Shown: positions 32,996-45,170, counted from the stretch's first letter. The stretch: DNA of 64,000 nt from Ailurus styani (GCA_002007465.1 LNAC01000232.1:121778-185777); one strand, 5' to 3'. The notes: generated from the letters alone by a model not told the origin. Numbers and translations are program-made.

Positions 32996-33200
32996 GCTGA
33001 CACTCATCGAGTGCTTTAACACTTAGAAAGCACTTATCTACATTATCTCGTTCAAGGCGGGGACAGTTTCCATTTTGCAAGTGGGGAAGCGGGAGCTCAG
33101 AGAGGTTAAGTGACTTGTCCAGGATCACACAGCTGTTAAGTGACAGAACCTGGAATTAAAATCCAGTTGCAGGCTTCTTGGTCTGTTTCCATTATAACCT
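32996..33200 (-). repeat. MIR SINE
   Basis: Reversed MIR core: CATTTTGCAAGTGGGGAAGC, CTCAGAGAGGTTAAGTGAC, TTGTCCAGGATCACACAGC and TGTTAAGTGACAGAACCTGG. Confidence 0.9.
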
Positions 33201-33559
33201 GGAAAAAATGAGCAACGAGAGAGCAGCACATTGACCAGCAGTGTTAGCAGAGATCAAGGGCTGGCAGGCGGGAGGGAAAGGTGGCTTGAGAAATCAGAGA
33301 GAAGATTGCTTGCAGGGAGCCATGGTGGCACTTGGCATGTCATCCCCTTCAACTGTCACATCAAATTTACACTTGAGGAATTGAGGCTTGGAGAGGTTTG
33401 CTGGTCACTCAGCTGGTTAGTAGCTGGGCTGGGACTTCAGTCCAGATCTGTCAAATTGAGAGCCTCAGCATGTCCCTACTGGGGTTTTTGGAGGCTAGTG
33501 AAAGTGCAGGATGAAACAGGACAGCACAGAGAACATGCAAGAAAAACCAGGAAGGCTTA

Positions 33560-33930
33560 CAGGGACAATGAATGATCCTGGGGGCGGTGGGGTGGGGTGG
33601 AGCCTCTTCCTCCCTCTCCACAGCTCTCCCCTCTAGTCTACATGCAAATATTGTCCCAAAAGCATTAGCTAAATCCCCTCTTCCTTTTAAAGTCTGTAAA
33701 TTTGCTTGGGGGCCCGAACTGGGGCTCTATTTGCGTTGCTAGTCGGTTCCGCCCTTGGAACTGCAGTTTTCTGGCCCCCTGGCTTCTCTGGCCACACCTA
33801 ACAGGGCCTCCTTCCCCCTGAGCTGCACCGCCCGCCCCCCCACTTCCAAAGACCACCAGCATTAGGCAGGAAACAGAGCTGGATTGTCTTGTTTTCATGC
33901 GAGAACTTGTTCCATCTTCTCCTGCCTCCC
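33560..33930. promoter_or_regulatory. Candidate regulatory block (octamer, GC box)
   Basis: A non-repetitive, moderately GC-rich block with an exact octamer ATGCAAAT near 33644 and a Sp-type GC stretch near 33826-33840. These motifs are short and common. Without conservation or chromatin data this is only a place to look. Confidence 0.2.
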
Positions 33931-34539
33931 TCCCCCCACTTCTAATTTTGTTTCCAAAATAATTGTGAGGTTTTTCCCCAGCTGAGGGTTCTTGATTGAC
34001 TACTAGTAGGGAAATTCCTACCAAGGCTCCCTTATCTTTTCTGGTCAACCATTTTGCTTGTCTGTTGATGGAGGGTGGCATCACTGAGTCTTCTCATTTG
34101 CCCGAGTACTTAATTCAGTCCTGATGAGTAGTAGGTTCACATTAATCTTTCCACCCTGAACTGATAGGACAAGGGAGTAAGAGGTAGAATTATTCTGTGG
34201 GGCTGTCATCGCTAATGTTTCCCTTGTTTAGACATCTTCTGTAGCTGGGGAATCTCTATCTCTCAAGCCTGGCGTCTCGGACATTCTTCAGAAGCCTCCC
34301 CATTAGGCGAGTCACTGGATGACCCTCTTGTCCTTTGGGGGAATGCTGGGAGTCGGCACATCTGTTCCCAGGGCTCGGGGTTCACATGTGGTCAGTGGAG
34401 CCTGCTGCCCACCAGCCAGCTGCCACATTGCTTCTTTTCATCGCTCTTGGACAGTGTCTGCAAGCCTCCAAAAAATGAATGAAAATTTAAGTCCAAGGGA
34501 ATACAAAAATGTTGTCAAAAAATGTAATTAATATGTACT

Positions 34540-34662
34540 CCAGGCAGTAAAAGGCCAACATTTGGGGCATGTGGGTAAAGGGTATATGGGGATTCTTCAT
34601 ATAGTTTTTGCAATATAACTGTTGATATCTGAAAATGTCTGAAAATAAAATGTTTTTTAGGT
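34540..34662 (+). mobile_element. L1M LINE 3' terminus
   Basis: Sense L1 3' tail: GCCAACATTTGGGGCATG, GGGTAAAGGGTATATGGGG, TATAGTTTTTGCAATATAAC and TGTCTGAAAATAAAATG. Confidence 0.65.
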
Positions 34663-34789
34663 AGATGGACAAAATCCATTTTGCAACCAGATTGAGTAAG
34701 TGAGCAAGAGCATGAAGAACAGCATGGAGCAGAGGCAGGAGGTGAAGTGGATAAGATGAGGTCCTTGGGTCAGGGCTAGTGGGGTTGGC

Positions 34790-34985
34790 CTGTTGCTTTC
34801 CAACGTAAGAGCTGTCATACCTTGAACAGGTTACTTAACCTCTTCAAGTTCCAGCTTTTGTCATCTGGAAAATGAGGATGTGAATGTCGACCTTCTCAGA
34901 ATATCAGATTACATGAGATAATGCACGTACAATATTTAGGACGATGCCTGAGGCTTAGTAAGGGATCACTACATGGTAGGAAGAG
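34790..34985 (+). repeat. MIR SINE
   Basis: CTTGAACAGGTTACTTAACC, TCTTCAAGTTCCAGC, ATCTGGAAAATGAGGATG, TACATGAGATAATGCACG and GATGCCTGAGGCTTAGTAAG are in MIR order. Confidence 0.88.
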
Positions 34986-37829
34986 GGCAAAAAGAAACAG
35001 AAAGTACAAAGTCTTTCCTCATCCAATTTTAATGATTTCTCAGTCTCTGCCTTGTGAGGCCCTAGACCCGACACCAGAGACCCACCACACTGTTGCACTC
35101 AGCCCCTGGCTTTGACCAGGTGATGAATTCCCACAGAATGTTTCCTGACATTCCCAACTGGTCGTCTTAGAGGGCCAGCAGGAAGGTGCTTTTGGATCTT
35201 TCTTAGCCATAGTCATTCATTCATTCATTCAACAAAATTTCACTGGGTAAGGGTAGTGGGAACCGTGGACCAGCCACTGAAGTTGGCATGGGGATATAGC
35301 ACGGAACAAAACTGACCTGGTCCTTGACCCCCAGCTGTTTAAATTCTAGGAAATGGCCTTTCCCTATGGTTTTCTCTGGCTCCCCTCCTCGGCAACACCC
35401 AGTCTTAGTCATTCTTCCAGAACGCAAAACCTTCTTTACTGCAACACGCAGACAGCTCAGGTTCACAAAGCCACAGAAGGCAGGCACAATAAGATGTTGG
35501 CAGTTACTGGACCTGATCATTCTTTAGCTACACTTGTTGGGTATAATTTGGGCCTTGGGAGAAACGCAGGGTAGCCAGTGGTGCAAAGCTGAAACAGCTT
35601 TATCTGCCAATACTTACACTCTAATTGGCTGCCCCACTCACCCCACTTCCATGCCCGCTGTACTTTTTTAAGCTAGTCTCTGCCCTAGACTCTCTCTTCC
35701 TTCTGTCTGTAATCCCTATCAGTCTGAAACCCTTTTTCGAAATAGTCTTCCTTTTGTCAACAAATAAGCCCTCCACCCAGCCCCCACGGTCTACCCCACC
35801 CTCATCCTGCCTCCCCAACCGCAGCCATGCTACTCATCCAAGGCCACCAAGAGCTCATGCTTCCTAGGTCTTGGATACCAATTAATCACGAAATCAGCAT
35901 TAGCAAACCTGCCCAGCCTCTCTATCTGGCAAGTTTTCCATTCATTTGTTTTACAGGAAAACTGGAGTAACAATCCAAAACAGTACAAACTGAAGGAGAA
36001 AGAATTTCATCTCTCTTATACTCCTTTGCCTTCACAACTGTTAGTAAACCTCTCATTTATAAAAACCATTTACCGTCAATGTTCTCAAGAATATATTGCT
36101 ATGGTTTCCCTTTAGAACATTACTTCAATGTTATTTATTGAGAACTGCTTGTGTTTTACAACCTATAGAGGAAGTCTTATATATTTTTCACAAATAAGAC
36201 CTACAATGCCAAAAAAATATAACTAAGCACATACTAAAGGAAGGACTTCAGTGAGTTCTGTATGGTGAGATTGTAAGACTCAATCTCTAAAAGATGAATT
36301 GTGTGTGTATGTGTGTGTTTGGTCAAGCCAAAAAAAAATATCTACCAATTGTTTTGTGATTTTTTTTTAATATCATGAAAAAGAAGTCTCCATGAAAAAG
36401 AAAAAAAAGGAGCCCACCCAAGTTCTGGGCTCAGACACAGTCCAGGTCTTACTCTCCTTTCCACCGTGTGCTTGCTTGTAGAATTGGTATAAAAATGAAA
36501 AGAGAGAATAGATATGAATTGATTACCACAGTGCTTCACTAAATGGTAGCACAGACTGTGACCTGTGTGCCCTCAAACCTATTCTCTTTCTTTTAGTAAC
36601 AAAACCTTGATTTTCGTCTGTGCACATAGACTTCCTTGCAGCTAAGTGCAGCTATGTGATTAGGCCAATGAGCTCTGAGCAGAAGCATTGCATGGGACTT
36701 CCCAGGAAGTCTCCCTAAAGAGAGAAGACAGTCTTCATCATCCTTCTTCTGCCTATTACTGGTCTGGACTCTAGATGTGATGGCTGGTGCCCCAACTGCT
36801 ATTTTGGAGCATGAGCAAGAGGACCACACTCCGAGGGTGCCTGGCATCGCAGAGAGCTAAGGAGTTTGGGTCCTTGATGAGCAGGGAGCTGCCATTCCAG
36901 GTTTGGACTTCCTAAGGATTTCTTTTCATAAAGCATAAATTAATTTTTCTCATATCTAAATCATTATTATTTTTTTAGGTCTTAGTTTCCCTAAGTGAAG
37001 CTAATCCTAACTAATATACTATAATTATTATTGTCCTCATTATTTTATTAGCACTGGCCCACAATCCTGCTCACTCACAGATTCCTTTTTTAGGCCAGTA
37101 GGAACAGCCTAAATGGTATCCATAGCACAGTGAATTTTGCCTTTGTTCTGATCTCTGTTGCCAATCTATTCATCCCCCATACCTTCCTGGTCCCCCACTG
37201 CTTTCCCTCCTCTGTTTCCCTCTTTTTCTAAATTCCTGACTCTAGGTCTTTCCCCACTTTCCATGGCTCTTCTTGAAGAATTCTCACCTGACTGGGTGAA
37301 GTACCCTAAAAGCAGAGGAGGGTCTGGACTAGGTAGAAAGGAAAGGGAAGCAGTCCAGGTGGGAGAACACATAAGCAAAAGGGAAAAGCAGATGGAGCGT
37401 AATTGGGGGACTAGCGGGGAAGTGGCAGCGGGTTTCTGCTGAGGGTATTAGGAGATGAGATTGAGCTGGGAAAGGTGGGAGGAGACAGGACCCTATTACG
37501 GAGGATCCTCAGGGCCCAGCAGAGGAGTCTGGACTTGATCCCAGAGGAAATAGAGAGTCACTACACGTTACTGAGAGGGGGCAGCGACACAAGGCAAGAG
37601 ATGTTTCCAAAAGAATGAATCTGGCTGAAGTGTGCAAAACAGATTGAAGGCAGGAAGAGCCTGGAGACAGGGAGACCAGTATAAATCTTCCGCCCAGTAA
37701 TCAGATGGTCAAACATTGTCAACAGACTTTGAAAGGGGCCGTATGAAGCAGCAACATTTAAAGTGTGGGGATTTCAGTTAAACAGACTAAGACGCCTTAA
37801 ACAAAGTCTTTCCCCAGAACTTCTCACAC
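34986..37829. other. Intergenic; ancient repeats
   Basis: No gene is supported. A reversed L2-like end lies at 35210-35345 (four ATTC repeats, CACTGGGTAAGGG, GGGGATATAGCACGGAACAA) and a TG-rich run at 36301-36320. An LTR-like or other old repeat may occupy 36590-37020, ending CTAATCCTAACTAATAT. An unnamed ancient repeat sits at 37480-37690 (CTGGACTTGATCCCAGAGG, GAATCTGGCTGAAGTGTGC). Frames have no domains. Confidence 0.45.
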
Positions 37830-38245
37830 AGAGAAACGACCAAGCGTCCAAATAGTGAAAATTGGTTCAATCCTTTTGGAAAACAATTTGGCACTATGAA
37901 TCAAGAGCCTTAAGAATGTTCACACCCTTTGACCCAGTAATTCTACTTTCTGGGAATGCTAGGGAAATAATCCAAACTAGAGACAGGAAAAAAAAAATGC
38001 ATGGAGATCTTAATCACAGCACACTTGATAATAGCAAATAATTAGAAATAATCTAAATGCTCGGCAACAGAAGGATGGTTAAGCAAACTGTGGTTCTCAG
38101 TCACATGTCACTCAGCCATGAACTCCGAGGAATAAGAAAACCAGACAGATGACATGGAGATGCCTGTGACACAACTCGAAAACAGGATACAAAATACATT
38201 GAATGTATATCGCACACAACAAATACGCCAGTTGTAGAAAAGCAA
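37830..38245 (+). mobile_element. L1M LINE fragment, sense
   Basis: TTTGGAAAACAATTTGGCAC, TTTGACCCAGTAATTCTAC, TTTCTGGGAATGCTAGGG, AATAGCAAATAATTAGAAAT, ATCTAAATGCTCGGCAACAG and ATGGTTAAGCAAACTGTGG are characteristic L1 3' sequence. Confidence 0.85.
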
Positions 38246-38619
38246 TATTCTGAATTCCTCTTGGTTGTTTCATTAAAGTGAGAGGACTATAGATTTTGTT
38301 TCTTCTCTCTTAAAAAAATGTTTTTTCCCACAATATGCTTTTGTTACATCTATACTTTTTATCATAGGGAATGTCAAGGAGAAGTCATACTATTCATTCT
38401 TCTCTGAATTGTTTGGCTTAATAAGAATAACTACATATGACTTGTATGTTTTTTTTTAAGTGAATGATTTTTCAAAAACAAAATATATTGATAAATGTGG
38501 GGAAGCCTTGAGAAATTCTCATGTCATCACAGGCATAGACACTTACATTCATCTTCTCTATGATGTGGTTTAAAAAAAAGGTAGAGGCTTTCACGTGTGG
38601 GTGTATGTGGGTCTGAGTC
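38246..38619. other. Intergenic, AT-rich, no feature
   Basis: No gene, RNA or named repeat is recognised. Confidence 0.45.
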
Positions 38620-38631
38620 TGAATCCCACCT

Positions 38632-38675
38632 GAGCCAAAGGCAGACACTTAATGACTTAGCCACCCAGGTGCCCC
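38632..38675 (-). mobile_element. CanSINE head only (44 bp) with TSD
   Basis: Reverse-complemented, this is just the first 44 bases of a CanSINE, from GGGGCACCTGGGTGGC to TGCCTTTGGCTC, with no body or A-tail. It is nevertheless flanked by identical 12-base repeats TGAATCCCACCT at 38620-38631 and 38676-38687. This is unusual, because incomplete reverse transcription normally removes the 5' end and not the 3' end. Confidence 0.85.
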
Positions 38676-38687
38676 TGAATCCCACCT

Positions 38688-39215
38688 TAGCTGGACGACC
38701 CTGACTACATCATCTGTGAAGTAGGGAATAATGCCTCCATGCATAATTATTGAGGAAATGAAGGGAGAGAAAGTACAGAGAAAGAAAGTGAGCAAAATCT
38801 CCTTAGCTCAGTGCTTTGCATTTAGGAGACCCACAGTAAGTGTGGCTTCGAAGACTGAGTGCTGTTCTATTCTCCATTGTGCTTTCTGTGTCTTGCAGGG
38901 GGGTAACTGTCAGTTTATGGGGTGACTGTCCGAAGAGGGAGACAGAGCTGTGAGCGGTTTCCTCGGCCTCGTCACCTCATGCCTCTGGGCTGCTGCCACC
39001 CTGATGTTTCCCCACTGGACCCCACCAGGCAATTTTGGCTCCTTTATCTGCCTTTACAGTGCTTTCCCCTCTGCCTGGACCATACCTTTGTGACAGTACA
39101 TAATGAACTGATTGTACAAGACCAAGTTTATCTTCAAAAGGAAGGTTTATCCTCCATATACTCAGCCAGCTCATACTTAAGAGTGGTTTTATGTTCTCAG
39201 TGTTAAGGTTAGAAC
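38688..39215. other. Intergenic; weak MIR/L2 traces
   Basis: A forward MIR-like trace occupies 38690-38860 (CATCTGTGAAGTAGGGAATA). The next segment, CTTTCCCCTCTGCCTGGACC near 39063, is L2-like. No gene. Confidence 0.4.
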
Positions 39216-39230
39216 ATAAAGTGGCCTTCG

Positions 39231-39428
39231 GGGCACCTGGGTGGCTCAGTGGGTTAAAGCCTCTGCCTTCGGCTCAGGTCATGATCCCAGGGTCCTGGGA
39301 TCGAGGCCCGCATCGGGCTCTCTGCTCTGCAGGGAGCCTGCTTCCTCCTCTCTCTCTGCCTGCCTCTCTGCCTGCTTGTGATCTCTCTCTCTGTCAAATA
39401 AATAAATAAAATCTTTAAAAAAAATAAA
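39231..39428 (+). mobile_element. Young CanSINE with perfect TSD
   Basis: Head GGGCACCTGGGTGGCTCAGT, young-subfamily body and AATAAATAAATAAAATCTTT tail. Identical 15-base duplications ATAAAGTGGCCTTCG lie at 39216-39230 and 39429-39443. Confidence 0.97.
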
Positions 39429-40009
39429 ATAAAGTGGCCTTCGTGTGCTGAGATCGTTCTATTCCTCCCTTACCCCAGCTTTGTACCCGTCCCAGGGTGC
39501 AGCCCTGTGCAAAGCGGCATAGGTCTGCGGAAGATGTTGTCCAGCGGTAAAGGGTCACTGAGATTAGGAGAGAGAGAGGGAAGAACACAAGGATAACTAG
39601 GACACCACGTAAGGCAGAGCAAATTAATGCCCAAAATTATTTTGGATGGTGCTAAACAGGACCCCTAACCTCCCCAACATCCTGCTTATGAAACTTTCAT
39701 ACTCAGCCACCTTTTCTAAGTTTCTCAAGGACTACTTAAGTATGGGAACCCATTACAAAACCTTGTTAAAATCCAGGGAGATGATGTTTATTGGCTCTGC
39801 ATGGTCGGCTAAGCCTGCCGGTCTGTCTAATGCCACGGATTGCCTTCCCAGCGTTCCCAGCATACCAGGCGCTGATGCTCTGGGAGAGCGGAAGTCCCCT
39901 TCCTTCCCCACCCTGGATTCTGTTCTCGAGCCGAGGATGTGGCCAGTGTGGGAGTAAAAACATCATATGCGACTCTTGCACCATACATTCTGCCCCTCGA
40001 AGAAGAGGC

Positions 40010-40150
40010 AAACCGAGAGAGATGGAGCACTGGGTGTTATGCGCAACTAATGGATCGTTAAACAATACAACAAAAACTGATGATGTACGATATATGCTGG
40101 CTAACTGAACATAATTAAAAAATAATAAATAAATGAAATAATAAAAATTT
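40010..40150 (+). mobile_element. Carnivore L1 3' terminus, truncated
   Basis: GATGGAGCACTGGGTGTTAT, GCAACTAATGGATCGTTAAA and ACTGATGATGTACGATATAT, then an A-rich tail with AATAATAAATAAATG, match the carnivore L1 3'UTR. The boundary on the left is uncertain. Confidence 0.8.
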
Positions 40151-42332
40151 AATAACTTAGTACAGAAATTAACAAAAAGAGAGAGAGATGGTCACTTGAG
40201 AGAACAAAACTGGGCTTGGACTGTGTTCTCCCCTCTCCCCCCCACAGCTCTCCCTGGCCTCTTTTGGCCCAGGGCTTGCTCACTGAGACGGCCAGTTTCA
40301 TGTTTTCTAGTCAGCAGTGCTGTGTCATGAGCTGACTTAGAATGAAGGCTGTTGAATTCCCAGCACCAACCACCTACTAGGTGTTTAGTGACGTTTGGTG
40401 AATAAATGAATGCATACACGCATGAACTAATGAAACTTTTGCTTATTCCCACACCACTTGTTTTCCCTTTTCCCACATCCTAGCTCCCACTGGCAGAGGA
40501 AAAATTATGGCAGTTCACTGCGATGCATCCAGCCATCTTTCCTTGTTATTGACTTTTAAAAGAATTATGACTTTAAAAGGAAAAAAAATCCTAGATAATT
40601 ATTTAAATACAAACAAAAAAATCTGAATTCTATAACCGTGTGGAGCAGAACTGCCCAGTAAACAGGAATCCCAGTGTTGAACTGTATGTGATGAGAAAAG
40701 TCTATTTTCTTGAAATAAAAAGAGAAAATAAGGAAGGGAGGAGGGCAAGGAGGGAGGGAAGACAGAAAGAAGGAGAAAGGAGCAGAGAAAGATTGAGAAA
40801 GAAATTTGAGTTCTGGTCCTTTGGCCCCGACTTAGCCACTCATGGCTTTGTAACCTTGATCCTCAGTCTTCCCAACTGAAATGTTGGCAGGTCAGTTCTC
40901 AGACTTTATGAGTGCATCTGAGTTGTGTGTGTGTGTGTGGGGTGGGGGGGGTCAAAGTCTCGGCTGGGATGAGGGTGGGACAGCTATTAAAGATGCAGTT
41001 TCCTGAGCCCTGCCCCCAAAGACTTTGGCTCTGGCCTGGGGCCCTAGGAAGCAAGCCAGTCTGAGAGCTCGCTTTGAGAAAACAGGACCCAGTGGTCTCA
41101 GAGAGGATGTGACTCTGACTCCTCAAGGGACTGGTACAGTATTCCTCACCCCTTGGGGTAACGGCCAACCACTTCGGGGCATGCTCTAGCTCTGGTTCAG
41201 ATGGGAATAACTCATTGGTTAAGTGCTGGAGGCAAAGGGAATGGGGCATTAGCCTCTCGGAGATTAGCAGACTCAAGGTAGCCTTTGCTCCCTGGGTTGT
41301 TAGCACTTGTTAAACCAGAGGGGGATGAATTCAAGTGCACGGGCTCCCTGGCTGTACTTAGGTGTGTGGGGGAGGGGGAGGGTAGGAGCAGGACCTCCCA
41401 CAGAGGGGCCCTTTGTGCACCTTCCCCTGCACGCTCTCATCTCACCTTCAGGGAATAGATTTTCACCTTCATTTCACTGACGGGGAAACTGAGGCACAGA
41501 GACCTCTTGCCAGAGTATACACTGCACTTCACTGGCGTGCTCGGGGGAAGATTTCTGATCTCCTGATTCCTGGTGTAATGGTTTCCTTAGTGTACCATGT
41601 TGCAGAGAACTAACCGTGTATTTATTAAATGAAAGGACTGAGGAATTATTAGCAATAAGTTTCTAAAACTTCTTAGCCAGACAATGATAAAGTTCCAGTG
41701 TAGACTGTGATTACTGCTTTAACGAAATCAATGATGAAAATTCCTGGGGGTACAGCCTGTGCAGTCCCGTCTTGTGGTGAGGAGGACATATGGAATATAT
41801 TTTGCATACATGGGTTTCAGGAAAGAGATGGAAAGGGATATATGAAATGATAACAGTGATAATGAGTAGTGGAATTACAGGTGATTTTTATTTTTTTCTT
41901 TATGCTTTTTATGTATTGATTGTATTGGTTATATTTTCTATAATGAGTCATTTTTAATCCATCAATCTGGAGGGTAACCCGAGCACGGCCCACCGTACTG
42001 CCCTGGAAGCAAGGCGGCAGAGGGAAGGGAGGAGGTGACACTGAGACTGTGACGTGCTTCTCGGACGATGCCACTCCGCCTGCCCAGGGGTGGTAAATGG
42101 CTCTCCTGGGTGGTGTTGGATTTCTTTCCTTTCTACAGACTGCAAACAGTCCCGGGACTGCAGAACAATGGACTGAGTCAGGGAGGAGAAGAGAGCAGTG
42201 TGGGGCCGGGAGGGGGTGTGGGAATGAGAGGGGCCCGGGCATACAGCCAGACTCACGCGCAGGCCCTGCGTGACTCAACTGGCCGGATAACTTTTATACA
42301 CCTGGCCCCTTCTTTTTAAAATGGTGATGAGG
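40151..42332. other. Intergenic, mostly unassigned
   Basis: No gene is supported. A purine-rich A/G tract lies at about 40710-40805. A (GT)n-(G)n run lies at about 40924-40953. A reversed MIR core lies at about 41440-41510 (CACTGACGGGGAAACTGAGG). A 153-codon minus-strand frame at 41817-42278 has no recognisable domain. Confidence 0.5.
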
Positions 42333-42532
42333 GGGCCCCTGGGTGGCTCAGTGGGTTAAAGCCTCTGCCTTCAGCTCAGGTCATGATCTCAGGGTCCTGG
42401 GATCGAGGCCCACATCGGGCTCCCTGCTCAGTGGGGAGCCTGCTTCCTCCTCTCTCTCTGTCTGCCTCTCTGCCTGCTTGTGATCTCTCTCTCTCTCTGT
42501 CAAATAAATAAATAAAAATCTTTAAAAAAAAT
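42333..42532 (+). mobile_element. Young CanSINE
   Basis: Head GGGCCCCTGGGTGGCTCAGT, young-subfamily body and AATAAATAAATAAAAATC tail. Duplications AAAATGGTGATGAGG (42318-42332) and AAAATGGGGATGAGG (42533-42547) differ at one base. Confidence 0.96.
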
Positions 42533-42589
42533 AAAATGGGGATGAGGTTCATGCTGTCAAGGATGCTTTTCTTGAAGGATTGTTGTAAG

Positions 42590-42816
42590 GTTCAAATTGA
42601 TCCACTTGCTCAACCAATTATTTATGTTCTCTTGTGTTCCAGATCCTGTTTTAGGTGCTGGAGGTAGAGCAGTAACCAAGATAGAAACGGGCCCAGTCTT
42701 CATATGGGGAGACAGACAATAAGCAGGTAAGTGTATAATAAAACTTTAGACTGGTGAGTTCAATAAGAGACATCAGGCTAAGTGAAAGGCATAAAAGGTA
42801 GAGGAAGCTATTTATT
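42590..42816 (-). repeat. L2-like ancient repeat
   Basis: CCAGATCCTGTTTTAGGTGC, TGGAGGTAGAGCAGTAACC and GGGGAGACAGACAATAAGC belong to the same ancient arrangement seen near 31111 and 35210. It resumes after the SINE (TTTTAGATAAGGAGTTAGAG, GCGGAAGCGCATTCCATGCC). Confidence 0.55.
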
Positions 42817-42953
42817 TTATTCCATTCTATTTCATTTCATTTCATTTTGTTATCTTTTAATTTTTGTCATCTCTACCCCCAGTGTAGGGCTCAAACTCGT
42901 GACCCGAACATCAAGAATCGTGTGCTGTACTGACTGAGCCAGCCAGGCACCCC
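42817..42953 (-). mobile_element. CanSINE, antisense, degraded
   Basis: T-rich (CATTT)n tail, CCCCAGTGTAGGGCTCAAAC, GAACATCAAGAATCGTG and the reversed head GACTGAGCCAGCCAGGCACC. Flanks AGGAAGCTATTTA and AGAAAGCTATTTTA are its duplication. Confidence 0.88.
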
Positions 42954-43454
42954 AGAAAGCTATTTTAGATAAGGAGTTAGAGGAGGACCTCTCTTGGAAG
43001 GTGAGATTGGAGCGGAGGCCAGGAGACGAGTGAGCGGGGGGCCGTCTGCGGAAGCGCATTCCATGCCGAGGGAATAGCAAGGGCCGCAGAATGGGTTTAA
43101 GTGTGACAACGGATTTGACAGCTCCCCCCTATCAAGTGGGGACAGAACGACCCTCCAAAGTGGCCACTCCTCACTGGTCTCTTGACTCTCTGACAACTAA
43201 CAAAGAGATGAGCAGTCTCAGAAAGACAAGAATTACACTTGACATTTCCACTGGTCCTGGGGTCCTACCCACGCGCACCATCACAGGAATAGGCCGAAAG
43301 AAAAAAGAAAATACTTCCTTCGTGCCTCCATTAGAGCCAGGAGCATCTTACATTTCATGATTTGTTTATAGGTCTGTCTCCGCATAGGGACATGGCTTCT
43401 GGGGGCAGGAGTGCCCCTGACTTCTCAGGGATCCTGTGGGGGCGGGGTGAGCCA

Positions 43455-43720
43455 CACAGCCTTGGAAAGCATGGGTTGGAATTCTGGTTCTGTCATGTAC
43501 TTGCTGTGTGAGTTCAGGCATGTTCCTTGTCTTTCTGAGCCTTGGTTTCCTCATCTGTGAGATGGAGACATTTTTACAGACAACCCATGGGGCTGCTTTG
43601 AGAATGAGTGGGACCTAGAGTATAGTAAGTACAAAATTGTACATCGCTCATTGACAGGGCCCATATACCAGATGCCTGGCATATAGTAAGTGCTCAATAC
43701 ATTTTGTGAAATGGAAGCTT
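43455..43720 (+). repeat. MIR SINE
   Basis: GGTTGGAATTCTGGTTCTGT, ACTTGCTGTGTGAGTTCAGG, TTGGTTTCCTCATCTGTGAG and CCTGGCATATAGTAAGTGC give nearly full MIR order. Confidence 0.9.
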
Positions 43721-44964
43721 TAGCATAAAATGTTGCACAAGGACTTTCATATTCTTCTGAAGCTATTGCAAGGGGATCTGCAGGGCCCCCAGCAGGGACA
43801 CAGCCATTGTCTTGGAACACCTATGAGACAGGCCAGCAAGCTAAATCTCTGAATTGAACTCCTTGCTCCAGGGCCCGTTTTAGTCTTGTTCTCAGATGGA
43901 TAACATGTCAAGCTGCTAACTCGATAAGAACAGATACAGTGCCTGATCTTTGCCTGGAGCTAAAAACAGCCCATTTGCTTCCCACCTGGCACTGGGTGTC
44001 TTTTAGCTTCTGCACTTGGGGTCTCCCCTCAGCCCTCTCTGGAGCTCCATGTGGGCCTTGTACTCACCCCACCTCAGTGCCGTGTTGTAGTCATCTCTGT
44101 GGCTTGTGGAAAGCAGTCTTAGAGTCAGGGGAGCTGGGCAAAAGATAAAGCAGAGATCTCAGGATTTGACCAGATGTAAAACATACCTTAAGTTCACATG
44201 TTCCAAAGGTGAGCCCAGCAACAGCCCTCTTGATTCATAATTACCCGTGTCATTGTGTGGCTTAGAAAAACTGAAACAAGCAGCTAATGGTGCTGGAAAA
44301 GAGGGTTTGAAGGGAAAGGGGAAGAACAGCTCAAATGGAAGAATTGGGTGCATGTGTGGTTACAATCGGCTGATGGCAGGAGGCACGGGGGAGCGGGAGT
44401 GGATTCCGAGAGGCTGGCGGGAGCATCTGCAGAACAAGCCCTAGGCAAGTGTCTCCCCAGGAATTTCCTCCTTGCTTGCTCCAGTTCTAAGCAACCACCC
44501 GCATTTTGCTTGCTTTCCTAAGACCCAACTCTGCCATGAAGAAATAATGGCGACCTTGAGAGCTTGCCCTCCCTCTGTCTTGTGCAACCTGATGTAATGC
44601 AGATTGACCGTGTTTCCCCCACTTCTCTGAGTCAGGATAGGGGACTGGAGAGTGTTTATGTCTTCTAAAAGATGGGGAGGTGACCGGAGGGCTGGTCCCC
44701 TTGCCCTCACCTCTACTTCCATTCCTCGGGTTCTTTGTCCAGGCAGGCCAGACTCAGCTGAGTGACCCTTGAGCGAGCCGCATTACTGACCTTTGGTGAA
44801 CCAGCGCCAGGAATTTGGTGTGTTTAGTTCAAGTGGGCTGCAGATCTAGGCCAAAGTGACGTTTGACACTGGAGGGCTCTGTTAATACCATGTACGTGAA
44901 CTGAGGGAGAAAGTAAGGTGTGGGGATCCCCAAAGTAAGAGTCCAAAGAGTTGGCGGACAGCCG

Positions 44965-45170
44965 TTGGCTGAGTGGCTGTGAGCAAGGGCCTTACCCTTC
45001 TCTACCATTTGTTTTTCCTACTATAAAGTGGGGCTGATAATTCCTGATGCACCTAACACACATGGCTTCCCCCACGTCGAGGTTGTGAGGCTCACCCAAG
45101 CAGTTAACTCAATGACCAGCACATAACAGAGGCTTAGTAAAGCATTATAAATAATTCTCATTGTTGCTTA
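44965..45170 (+). repeat. MIR SINE
   Basis: GTGGCTGTGAGCAAGGGCC, AAAGTGGGGCTGATAATTC, GAGGTTGTGAGGCTCACCC and GACCAGCACATAACAGAGGC are in MIR order, diverged. Confidence 0.75.

Larger units (their letters stand above)
32091..34539. other. Intergenic; MIR and possible regulatory block
   Basis: No gene is supported. It includes a reversed MIR at 32996-33200. Bases 33560-33930 are non-repetitive, with CCGCCCGCCCCCCC (GC-box-like) and ATGCAAAT (octamer). A 139-codon minus-strand frame (33665-34084) overlaps this block but has no recognisable domain. Confidence 0.5.

Noticed and set aside
33665..34084. 139-codon minus-strand open frame
   Set aside because: No homology recognised; the block looks more like regulatory or neutral DNA.
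36590..37020. Possible LTR fragment
   Set aside because: The ending CTAATCCTAACTAATAT hints at an old LTR, but I could not match it to a family or find a partner LTR or internal region.
41817..42278. 153-codon minus-strand open frame
   Set aside because: Low-complexity and Pro/Ser-rich, no domain, probably chance in GC-richer DNA.
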